Below, in pieces: positions 1 to 5,601 of a stretch of 5,601 bases of DNA. The stretch is taken from the NCBI GenBank assembly GCA_017848075.1, contig JAGALG010000217.1:1-5601 (forward strand), written 5' to 3'. The translations under genes were made by a program, and so were the position numbers. The notes under the pieces were generated by a model. The model searched no databases and was not told where the DNA came from. It was given only the letters and a program-made list of their open reading frames with translations. The number at the start of each line of letters is the position of its first letter. The first letter of the stretch is position 1. Origin of the DNA: Oscillospiraceae bacterium (GTDB lineage Bacteria; Bacillota; Clostridia; Oscillospirales; Ruminococcaceae).

Positions 1-1222
1 CGGCCTGCTCATAGGCTTCAAAATCCTTGTGACGACGAAGGAAGTCTGTCACAATCTTCTGATTTTCCTCTGGAAGTACCGTACAGGTAGAGTAGGTCAG
101 AATGCCGCCCACCTTCACATACTGACAAGAGGTTTCCAGAATATCCATTTGAATTGGCGGCAGGCCGTCAAATTCCTTTGGATCTTTATATTTGATCTCC
201 GGCTTCCGGCCGATAATGCCCAGACCGGAGCAAGGAACATCGCAGAGCACACGGTCAAACTGACCCAGCTCCGGCTGATATTCCAAAGCATCATTTTCTT
301 TGGCTTCGATGATGGAAAGACCCAGTCGTTCTGCGCCATCCCGGATCTTCTTGATCTTCTCCGGGTAAATATCACAGGACAGGACCTGTCCTTCATTGTT
401 CATATATTCACTAATGGTAAAGGATTTGCTGCCCGGTGCAGAGCAAACATCCAATACCCTCATGCCCGGCTGGGCACCAACCAGTTTGGCACACAGCTGG
501 GACGATTTATCCTGAATGTGGAAGAGGCCTTCCTGGAAGCTGGCCAGCTTCTCCAGAGAAGCTGTGTTGGACAGACGAATACAGTCCTCCAAATCTTCTT
601 TTTCTGCCTGAACTCCCTCATCAGCGAGGCGTTTCAGCAGGTCTTCCACTGTAATTTTCGTTGTATTGACTCTGGCAAAGAGAGTTGGTCTGCCCAAGGA
701 ATGTTCCAGCAGAGACTGAACCTGTTCCTTGCTGCAGCTTTTCAGCAGTCGTTCGATGAGAACAGCCGGGCAGGAATAATCCACCTGCCACTGCTGTGCC
801 AAACCAGCCTGCTTCACTTTTGGGATCTGTTTTCCATCCCGCAGGAAGGAGCGCAGAACGCCATTGACAAAACCGGACGCGCTGGCTGCCTTCATCAGGC
901 GAGTCAGCTTCACTGCCTCGTTGACTGCTGCGGAATCCGGAATATGTTCCAGATAAAGCAGCTGATATAAACTGATCCGCAGAATCTCACGAACTGCAGG
1001 GGTCAGCTTACGAACCGGTGTTTTGGAGTAGGCTCCGATCACATGATCCAGTGTCAGTCGACGCTCCAGGGCACCGTAAACAAGGACAGAGCAAAGTGCC
1101 GTGTCCTGCGGTGACAACCCATTGCGGGTCACCAGATTATGAAAGACCACATTGGAATAGCCGCCCTCTTCGTTGATCTGAAGCAGAGCTTCCACTGCAG
1201 TTTGTCGTGCCAGTTTTGCCAT
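1..1222 (-). CDS. rsmB: 16S rRNA (cytosine-C5)-methyltransferase RsmB/Sun, 3' end cut off
   Basis: AdoMet-dependent enzyme that methylates C5 of a 16S rRNA cytosine (C967 in E. coli). The frame runs from ATG at 1222 off the window edge, giving 407 codons and no stop. Residues 1 to about 135 look like the NusB-like RNA-binding domain of this family (MAKLARQTAVEALLQI at the start, AVNEAVKLTR near 99-108). The Rossmann methyltransferase domain follows: AdoMet motif I VLDVCSAPGSKS (256-267), motif IV DVPCSG with Cys331, and motif VI YSTCT with Cys380. In E. coli RsmB the matching residues are Cys325 and Cys375, the latter being the nucleophile. From the roughly 430-450 residue family length, about 25-45 C-terminal residues are missing. 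Motif I reads APGSKS where APGGKT is commoner, a tolerated variant. The start is well supported by AAAAGGAG six bases upstream. The gene lies 31 bases after the metallopeptidase gene, probably cotranscribed. RsmF-like relatives are less likely because of the NusB-like N-terminus. Confidence 0.95.
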   Translation of the reverse strand, partial: MAKLARQTAVEALLQINEEGGYSNVVFHNLVTRNGLSPQDTALCSVLVYGALERRLTLDHVIGAYSKTPVRKLTPAVREILRISLYQLLYLEHIPDSAAVNEAVKLTRLMKAASASGFVNGVLRSFLRDGKQIPKVKQAGLAQQWQVDYSCPAVLIERLLKSCSKEQVQSLLEHSLGRPTLFARVNTTKITVEDLLKRLADEGVQAEKEDLEDCIRLSNTASLEKLASFQEGLFHIQDKSSQLCAKLVGAQPGMRVLDVCSAPGSKSFTISEYMNNEGQVLSCDIYPEKIKKIRDGAERLGLSIIEAKENDALEYQPELGQFDRVLCDVPCSGLGIIGRKPEIKYKDPKEFDGLPPIQMDILETSCQYVKVGGILTYSTCTVLPEENQKIVTDFLRRHKDFEAYEQA

Positions 1223-1227
1223 AAAAC

Positions 1228-1236
1228 GCTCCTTTT
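1228..1236 (-). promoter_or_regulatory. Ribosome binding site of rsmB
   Basis: On the minus strand the sequence reads AAAAGGAGC, followed by a short spacer and ATG at 1222. GGAG ends six bases before the start codon. It is the strong Shine-Dalgarno match that fixes the rsmB start. Confidence 0.85.
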
Positions 1237-1253
1237 AATTTACAAATAGTATA

Positions 1254-1952
1254 TCAATCTCGATTATTTCGTCTTCCGTATAATAAAATCAGCCGTAACA
1301 GCTGTGCCGCAGAGGTCAACAAGGCCGCCACATAGGTCAAAGCAGCCGCAGACAGAACCTTGCGTGCCTGAGAAACTTCTTCTCCATAGAGGATATTGTC
1401 CCCTTCCAGCGTCCGGAGAGCCCGGCTGCTGGCATTCAGTTCTACCGGCAAGGTCACCAGCTGGAACAGAGTCATCAGAGAGAAAAGAATGATACCAAGG
1501 TTCACCAAAGGCTGCCAGCCAAACACAAAGCCCAACAGGATCATCGGCATGGACAGTTTGGAACCAAAGTTGGTAACAGGAATAATGGCCGCCCGGATTC
1601 GAATGGGTACATAACCCACCGCATACTGGATCGCGTGCCCCACTTCGTGAGCGGCAACACCAATGGATGCCACGGAACAACTGTTATACACACTGTCGGA
1701 CAAACGCACCACATTGCTGGTCGGGTCAAAATGGTCGGTCAGATTACCGGAAATATGTTCAATCCGAACATGGTACAGACCATTGCTGTCCAGAATCTGA
1801 CGACAGATCTGGGCGGCTGACAAGCCCCGACTGCTTCTTACTTGACTGTACTTGTTAAAAGTACTGGACACCTTGCTTTGAGCCCACAAGGCAAAAAGCA
1901 TGGTCGGGATAATCAAAATCCAGTAGTAGCGATCAATATAAAAATACGGCAT
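1254..1952 (-). CDS. YugP-family membrane zinc metallopeptidase (Zn_peptidase_2)
   Basis: Protein of 232 residues, close to the size of Bacillus subtilis YugP, and assigned to the putative neutral zinc metallopeptidase family Pfam Zn_peptidase_2. The sequence shows an N-terminal hydrophobic segment (about 9-24) without a typical cleavable signal. A soluble stretch contains the zinc site VAAHEVGHAIQYA, with HEVGH at 102-106: His102 and His106 as ligands and Glu103 as catalytic base. Several hydrophobic segments follow, about 119-127, 134-147, 149-170 and 199-225. LPVELNASSRA (168-178) is a conserved family block; Glu171 may be the third zinc ligand (inference). This should be an integral membrane protease; substrate and role are not known to me. 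ATG at 1952 is preceded by GAAAGGAA eight bases upstream. Unlike its neighbours it is separated from fmt by 93 bases containing a candidate promoter. It sits 31 bases before rsmB, an arrangement I recall from many Clostridia. Confidence 0.92.
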   Translation of the reverse strand: MPYFYIDRYYWILIIPTMLFALWAQSKVSSTFNKYSQVRSSRGLSAAQICRQILDSNGLYHVRIEHISGNLTDHFDPTSNVVRLSDSVYNSCSVASIGVAAHEVGHAIQYAVGYVPIRIRAAIIPVTNFGSKLSMPMILLGFVFGWQPLVNLGIILFSLMTLFQLVTLPVELNASSRALRTLEGDNILYGEEVSQARKVLSAAALTYVAALLTSAAQLLRLILLYGRRNNRD

Positions 1953-1960
1953 AATATAAG

Positions 1961-1968
1961 TTCCTTTC
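1961..1968 (-). promoter_or_regulatory. Ribosome binding site of the metallopeptidase gene
   Basis: The minus strand reads GAAAGGAA, then eight bases (CTTATATT), then ATG at 1952. It is a moderate Shine-Dalgarno match with normal spacing and supports the chosen start. Confidence 0.7.
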
Positions 1969-1985
1969 TAAAAGTCGATACCTAT

Positions 1986-1991
1986 ATTATA
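1986..1991 (-). promoter_or_regulatory. Candidate -10 box for the metallopeptidase-rsmB pair
   Basis: A perfect TATAAT on the minus strand ends 33 bases before the metallopeptidase ATG, which would give a leader of about 27 bases. The surrounding 93-base gap is clearly richer in A+T than the genes on either side. At the expected 16-18 base distance upstream there is no TTGACA-like -35 box (ATAGTA at 17 bases), and no extended TGn. If real, the promoter would be weak or need an activator. In AT-rich DNA a TATAAT can also arise by chance. Confidence 0.45.
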
Positions 1992-2007
1992 TGAGATATT
2001 TTTGAAT

Positions 2008-2023
2008 GTACTATGAATAGTAC
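2008..2023. repeat. Perfect 16-base inverted repeat in the fmt-metallopeptidase gap
   Basis: The plus strand reads GTACTATGAATAGTAC: two 7-base arms (GTACTAT / ATAGTAC) around two central bases. It lies 16 bases upstream of the candidate -10 box, exactly over the -35 position of a minus-strand promoter, where a dimeric regulator would act. A second short inverted repeat, GCAAATTTTGC, abuts it at 2024-2034. It could instead form a short RNA hairpin in a readthrough transcript, but the stem is weak and no U-run follows. A role as operator is inference. Confidence 0.5.
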
Positions 2024-2045
2024 GCAAATTTTGCCTGTATAAAGC

Positions 2046-2978
2046 CTATTCTGCTGCTTCTACGCCAAGAATCTTGCCCACTGGAAGCTGTTTTCCTCTC
2101 AGGAAATCAGCTGCAGCCATGCGTTTGGAGCCAGCCAGCTGTACTTCCGTAAATTCCAGTGCTCCTTCGCCGCAGGCAACGATCATTTTCTTTTTATCGA
2201 TCAGCTCACCAGGTTGACCTTTGCCATTGGCTTTTACTGCACGGTGGATCTTCAGTAAAGTACCATCCAAATAGGTATAGGCCACCGGCCAAGGAGACAG
2301 ACCGCAAATCAGGTGATGCAGTTCTTCCGCAGACTTATGAAAATCGATTTTAGCGATCTCTTTGTTCAGCATCGGTGCGTAAGAAGACAAGCTGTCATCC
2401 TGCACTTCCCGTGGCGCAGTACCCGCCTCGATCAATTTCATAGTCTCGCTGAGGCAGTGTGCACCGATATGGCACAGACGGTCATGCAGCTCACCATAGG
2501 TCTCGTTTTCACCGATTTCAGTTTCCTCTTTGAGGATCATATCGCCGGTATCCAAGCCTTCTCCCATATACATGGTAGTGACACCGGTCACCTTTTCGCC
2601 ATTGATGACAGACCACTGGATTGGGCCTGCGCCGCGATATTTTGGCAGCAAAGAGCCATGAACATTGATACAGCCCTTTTCCGGCAGTTCAAGAATTTCT
2701 TTTGGCAGGATCTTACCGTAAGCAACAACGATGATCACTTCCGGGTTCAGCTCCTGCAGAATGGACAGAGCTTCCCCGTCCCGCATTTTTGTTGGCTGGT
2801 AAACCGGGATATTGTGTGCCAGCGCAGCTTCCTTTACCGGAGGCGCTGCCAGCTTATAGCCACGGCCTTTTGGCTTATCCGGCTGAGCAAAAACGCCCAC
2901 AACTTCGTGACCATCTTTGATCAGCTGTTCCAGAGAGGGCACCGCAAATTCCGGTGTGCCCATAAATACAACGCGCAT
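2046..2978 (-). CDS. fmt: Methionyl-tRNA formyltransferase
   Basis: Transfers a formyl group from 10-formyl-tetrahydrofolate to the amino group of Met on initiator tRNA, in the cytoplasm, making it competent for bacterial initiation. The protein has 310 residues, the normal family length. The N-terminal formyltransferase fold opens with MRVVFMGTPEFAVPSL. It carries the folate and catalytic block INVHGSLLPKYRGAGPIQW (104-122), with Asn105 and His107, and GLDTGDM (141-147) with Asp143. These correspond to the Asn-His-Asp triad of E. coli Fmt, shifted by one residue. SYAPMLNKEIAKIDF (199-213) leads into the C-terminal tRNA-binding beta-barrel domain, ending VGKILGVEAAE. ATG at 2978 lies 15 bases after the def stop, preceded by AAGGGGG. 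It pairs functionally with def, the enzyme that later removes the formyl group. The stop is TAG. Confidence 0.98.
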   Translation of the reverse strand: MRVVFMGTPEFAVPSLEQLIKDGHEVVGVFAQPDKPKGRGYKLAAPPVKEAALAHNIPVYQPTKMRDGEALSILQELNPEVIIVVAYGKILPKEILELPEKGCINVHGSLLPKYRGAGPIQWSVINGEKVTGVTTMYMGEGLDTGDMILKEETEIGENETYGELHDRLCHIGAHCLSETMKLIEAGTAPREVQDDSLSSYAPMLNKEIAKIDFHKSAEELHHLICGLSPWPVAYTYLDGTLLKIHRAVKANGKGQPGELIDKKKMIVACGEGALEFTEVQLAGSKRMAAADFLRGKQLPVGKILGVEAAE

Positions 2979-2985
2979 GAAGCCG

Positions 2986-2992
2986 CCCCCTT
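2986..2992 (-). promoter_or_regulatory. Ribosome binding site of fmt, G-rich variant
   Basis: The 15-base def-fmt gap reads GAAGGGGGCGGCTTC on the minus strand. AAGGGGG, seven bases before ATG, is the only candidate site. It differs from the AAGGAG type used by the neighbouring genes. The tight spacing would also allow translational coupling to def. Confidence 0.55.
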
Positions 2993-2993
2993 C

Positions 2994-3461
2994 TTAATAT
3001 TCGTCCGGATTCAGCATACGATAGGCTCTTTCCTTGAAGACCACACCGTCCAAATGATCGTTTTCATGGCACATCGCGCGGGCAAACAGTTCTTCGCCCT
3101 CGACTTCAAACCAGTTGCCATTGCGATCCTGTGCTCGCATTTTCACATAGTTTGGGCGTTTTACCATGCCATATTCACCTGGGAAGGACAGACAGCCTTC
3201 ATTGCCGTCCTGCTCGCCGGAAGTTTCCAGAATTTCCGGATTGATGAATTCGACCAAGCCTTCGCCAACATCAATGATGAAAACACGGCGCAGATAACCC
3301 ACCTGTGGGCCAGCCAGACCAACGCCATCTGCCTCGTACATGGTATCTGCCATATCATCCAGCAAGTCCCATAATTTCTGATTGAATTCCGTCACCGGAC
3401 GGCATTTTTTATGCAGAGTTCTCAGCGGATCGTCATCTTTTACAATATTACGGAATCCCAT
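2994..3461 (-). CDS. def: Peptide deformylase
   Basis: Metalloenzyme that removes the N-formyl group from the initiator methionine of nascent proteins. With the start at 3461 the protein has 155 residues, typical for clostridial deformylases, and begins MGFRNIVKDDDPLRTLHKKC. All three family motifs are present: motif I GVGLAGPQVG (46-55), motif II EGCLS (88-92) with metal ligand Cys90, and motif III HENDH (132-136) with ligands His132 and His136 and catalytic Glu133. The frame extends upstream to another ATG at 3494. I reject that start because it lies inside the priA end and adds a basic stretch absent from the family, whereas the 3461 ATG has AAGGAG seven bases upstream. The chosen start lies 19 bases after the priA stop. 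def, fmt and priA appear to form one operon. Confidence 0.97.
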   Translation of the reverse strand: MGFRNIVKDDDPLRTLHKKCRPVTEFNQKLWDLLDDMADTMYEADGVGLAGPQVGYLRRVFIIDVGEGLVEFINPEILETSGEQDGNEGCLSFPGEYGMVKRPNYVKMRAQDRNGNWFEVEGEELFARAMCHENDHLDGVVFKERAYRMLNPDEY

Positions 3462-3468
3462 TACAATT

Positions 3469-3474
3469 CTCCTT
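3469..3474 (-). promoter_or_regulatory. Ribosome binding site that decides the def start
   Basis: The minus strand reads AAAAAGGAGAATTGTA directly before ATG at 3461; the AAGGAG core is seven bases from the start codon. No comparable site precedes the alternative in-frame ATG at 3494, so the shorter deformylase is the likely product. Confidence 0.85.
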
Positions 3475-3480
3475 TTTACT

Positions 3481-5601
3481 TTACATACTGCCATTATAGT
3501 TCATGTCCACGCTAATGTGGACCTCCTTATTTCGTTTATCAGAATCATATTGCCGCAGAGCCTTCCACATCAACTGGGAAAAGCGCTTGCCCTGACGACA
3601 CTTGATTAAAAGCTTATAGCGGTGCTTGCCGGCAATCTTCTCAATAGAAGGTTCGCAGGGCTGCAGAACCCGCAGGGGCAGATCAGAAAACTCCTCCTTG
3701 GCCAGCTGCGCAAACAAAGCTCCAAAACGGAAAGCTGCTTCTTTTACCGCTTTTTGCTGTTCACTGACAAAACCAACCATAGAGATATCACAGAACGGTA
3801 GATAAAGCCCCAATTTGCGTCCTTTGATCTCCTCGGCAAAGAAGCTGTCGTAATCCTGTCTTGCCGCCTGATCTAAAATATAGTGATTCGGATCGCTGGT
3901 CTGAATGTAAGCTCGTCCGGGCTTTTCTCCTCGCCCGCTGCGTCCGATCACCTGAGTCAGCAGGCTGAAGGTGTTCTCATAGCAGCGGAAATCCTGTGCA
4001 AACAGACTTTGATCCGCATTGAGTACTCCTACCAGCGTCACATTGGGGAAATTGTGCCCCTTTGCGACCATCTGTGTGCCGACCATAATATCATAATCGC
4101 CTTTTGCAAAGGCGCTGAATTTCTTTTCATAAGAATCTCTGGACATGGTAGTATCCATATCCATACGCAGAACCCGGGCTTCCGGGAACAGCTGAGACAG
4201 CTCCTCCTCCACCTTTTGGGTTCCGGCTCCACCGTAGCGGATCATTTTACTGTGACAGGCGGCACAATCCTCCTGCAAACTTTGAGTATGTCCGCAGTAA
4301 TGGCACATCAGCTGCCCGTTAACGCTGTGATAGGTCAACGCTACCGAACAGTTGGGACAGGTTGCCACCTCACCGCACTGGGAGCATTTGACGATGGTAT
4401 GATACCCCCGGCGGTTCATCAGTAAAATCGTTTGCTCTTTGTTTTTCAGATTTTGCTGAATCTCCATAATCAGCTGTTGACTAAAAATCACTCCATACTG
4501 ACCGGAGATATCCACAATGTTCACATCCGGCAGCTTGCCACCGTGGTAGCGCTCTGCCAGAGTCACCAGCCGATATTTTCCCCTCTGTGCCTGATAGAAG
4601 CTCTCCACACTTGGAGTTGCAGAGGACAACAGCAGCAGCGCTTTATGGTAGCTGCAGCGCCATTTTGCCACATCTCTGGCATGGAATTTCGGGGACAATT
4701 CCGACTGATAGCATTTTTCCTGCTCCTCATCCATAACGATGAGGCCAATGTTGTCCAATGGAGCAAAAACAGCCGAACGAGTACCAATAACCACATCGGC
4801 AGCACCCTGACGGATCCGCTTGTACTCATCTGCCCGCTCTCCCATGGTCAAGCCGCTATGCATGACAGCGACCCGCTGTCCAAAGCGTTTCTGGAATACC
4901 TCCACTGTCTGTGCTGTCAAGGAGATTTCCGGGACCATGACAATGACTTGTCGGCCCTGATCCAGTACCGATTGGATCAGCTGCAGAAAGACCTGCGTCT
5001 TACCGCTGCCAGTCACCCCGTAAAGCAGAGCTGTTTCTCCGGATTGTTGAGTCAAAGCCGCTTTCAGCTGATCACAAGCCTGTTGTTGTTCTTCTGTCAG
5101 CTGAATGGGATTCTCGTCCGGGAGGAAAGTGGTTTCCGCATAGGGATTTCGCAGCACCGGCTTGCCGAACTCCTCCACAATGCCCTTTTTCTCCATGGTT
5201 TTGATAACCGCAGTGGTCACACCGCAGAAATAGGCTGCCTCTTTGATGGAGGCGCAGCCACAGTCCAAAAGCAGATGATACACTGATTTTTGTTTGGAGG
5301 TCAGCCCTTTCGGAACTTCCTCTCCGGATTCATAGACTTCAGTCAGACGAATCATCTGCACTGTCACATCATTGACCTTCTGCCGGACATCTTCTGTCAG
5401 GAATATTGCTTCCTGCTCCATTAACCAGGCCATCGCCCGGCTGGAGGAAGTGATCTGCAGATCCTCCTGCAGAACAGGCAGCGCTACAGCTTTTTTCTTA
5501 GCGCGCAAATAAGTCAAAATCCGCTCCACATCATCAGGATAACCTTCTTCCTCCGGCTGCTCCCAACGAGGGTTCAAGGAACAAAGGATATTCACCTTAA
5601 G
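3481..5601 (-). CDS. priA: Primosomal protein N' (replication restart helicase PriA), 5' end cut off
   Basis: Superfamily 2 DNA helicase that recognises stalled or collapsed forks and reloads the replicative helicase. The frame is open to the window edge. A GTG at 5595 is probably internal, because the roughly 100-residue N-terminal fork-binding domain of PriA is absent downstream of it. Numbering from that GTG (704 residues): a winged-helix region about 98-150; LTEEQQQACDQL (166-177) opening the helicase; Walker A GVTGSGKT (193-200, Lys199); motif II DEEQ (289-292); SSATPS (324-329); eight zinc-binding cysteines in four CxxC pairs (404/407, 413/416, 431/434, 444/447); GTQMVAKG (506-513); and motif VI QVIGRSGRG (548-556). 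The C-terminal domain runs to 704. Walker A to the C-terminus is 505 residues, close to E. coli PriA, so nothing is missing there. It is probably the first visible gene of an operon with def. Confidence 0.97.
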   Translation of the reverse strand, partial: LKVNILCSLNPRWEQPEEEGYPDDVERILTYLRAKKKAVALPVLQEDLQITSSSRAMAWLMEQEAIFLTEDVRQKVNDVTVQMIRLTEVYESGEEVPKGLTSKQKSVYHLLLDCGCASIKEAAYFCGVTTAVIKTMEKKGIVEEFGKPVLRNPYAETTFLPDENPIQLTEEQQQACDQLKAALTQQSGETALLYGVTGSGKTQVFLQLIQSVLDQGRQVIVMVPEISLTAQTVEVFQKRFGQRVAVMHSGLTMGERADEYKRIRQGAADVVIGTRSAVFAPLDNIGLIVMDEEQEKCYQSELSPKFHARDVAKWRCSYHKALLLLSSATPSVESFYQAQRGKYRLVTLAERYHGGKLPDVNIVDISGQYGVIFSQQLIMEIQQNLKNKEQTILLMNRRGYHTIVKCSQCGEVATCPNCSVALTYHSVNGQLMCHYCGHTQSLQEDCAACHSKMIRYGGAGTQKVEEELSQLFPEARVLRMDMDTTMSRDSYEKKFSAFAKGDYDIMVGTQMVAKGHNFPNVTLVGVLNADQSLFAQDFRCYENTFSLLTQVIGRSGRGEKPGRAYIQTSDPNHYILDQAARQDYDSFFAEEIKGRKLGLYLPFCDISMVGFVSEQQKAVKEAAFRFGALFAQLAKEEFSDLPLRVLQPCEPSIEKIAGKHRYKLLIKCRQGKRFSQLMWKALRQYDSDKRNKEVHISVDMNYNGSM

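Noticed and set aside
29..970. Plus-strand open frame of 313 codons over rsmB
   Set aside because: It is a codon-aligned antisense shadow of rsmB. The minus-strand reading has all methyltransferase motifs, and this frame has none.
1248..1253. TATACT as a -10 box just before rsmB
   Set aside because: No -35-like hexamer lies at the right distance inside the end of the metallopeptidase gene. The match is weaker than the box at 1986-1991, and the short gap argues for cotranscription.
2008..2034. Intrinsic terminator after fmt
   Set aside because: The stem is short and AT-rich, and on the minus strand it is followed by ATTCAAAAATATC, not a U-run. Readthrough from fmt is more likely.
2313..3374. 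Plus-strand open frame of 353 codons across fmt and def
   Set aside because: It is codon-aligned with both minus-strand genes, which share the same register. It stays open because the sense genes seldom use the TTA, CTA and TCA codons that would make antisense stops. It has no recognisable domain and lies over two complete conserved enzymes.
4432..5286. Plus-strand open frame of 284 codons over priA
   Set aside because: It is codon-aligned antisense to the PriA helicase core, with no family resemblance and no evident ribosome binding site.
1..5601. Mobile element, CRISPR array, tRNA/rRNA gene, riboswitch or novel defence system
   Set aside because: Coding sequence of five conserved genes fills nearly the whole window. 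I saw no repeat arrays, transposase, integrase, cloverleaf or structured leader, and no gap longer than 93 bases.

Overview
The window is an ordinary bacterial housekeeping cluster, transcribed entirely from the minus strand. Reading 5'->3' on that strand, from high to low coordinates, the order is priA (5' end cut by the window edge), def, fmt, a YugP-type membrane zinc metallopeptidase, and rsmB/sun (3' end cut by the other edge). This order is characteristic of Firmicutes, especially Clostridia. The roughly balanced base composition, AGGAG-type ribosome binding sites and motif variants (GVGLAGPQVG and HENDH in the deformylase, DEEQ in PriA) suggest an anaerobic gut-type clostridium, perhaps of the Oscillospiraceae/Ruminococcaceae. 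That placement is inference; there is no rRNA or other species marker.

Layout. 5601-3481 encodes the helicase core and C-terminal domain of PriA, the replication restart helicase. Nineteen bases later def (peptide deformylase) starts at 3461. A longer in-frame start at 3494 would overlap priA but has no ribosome binding site. def and fmt (methionyl-tRNA formyltransferase) are 15 bases apart. The only sizeable gap, 93 bases between fmt and the metallopeptidase gene (1953-2045), is AT-rich. It holds a consensus TATAAT -10 box and, just upstream, a perfect 16-base inverted repeat, so the metallopeptidase and rsmB may have their own, possibly regulated, promoter. rsmB follows after 31 bases with a strong AAAAGGAG site.

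How the genes fit together. fmt and def are the two ends of the N-formylmethionine cycle: Fmt formylates initiator Met-tRNA and Def removes the formyl group from nascent chains. RsmB makes a 5-methylcytosine in 16S rRNA, so three of the five genes serve translation. PriA reloads the replisome at collapsed forks. The metallopeptidase is the least understood member: an integral membrane protein with an HEVGH zinc site whose substrate is unknown.

I found no mobile element, CRISPR array, tRNA, rRNA, riboswitch or intrinsic terminator, and no credible gene on the plus strand. The long plus-strand open frames are antisense shadows. I see no convincing new biological system here. The points most worth a second look are the promoter/palindrome region, the def start site, and the metallopeptidase's place between fmt and rsmB.
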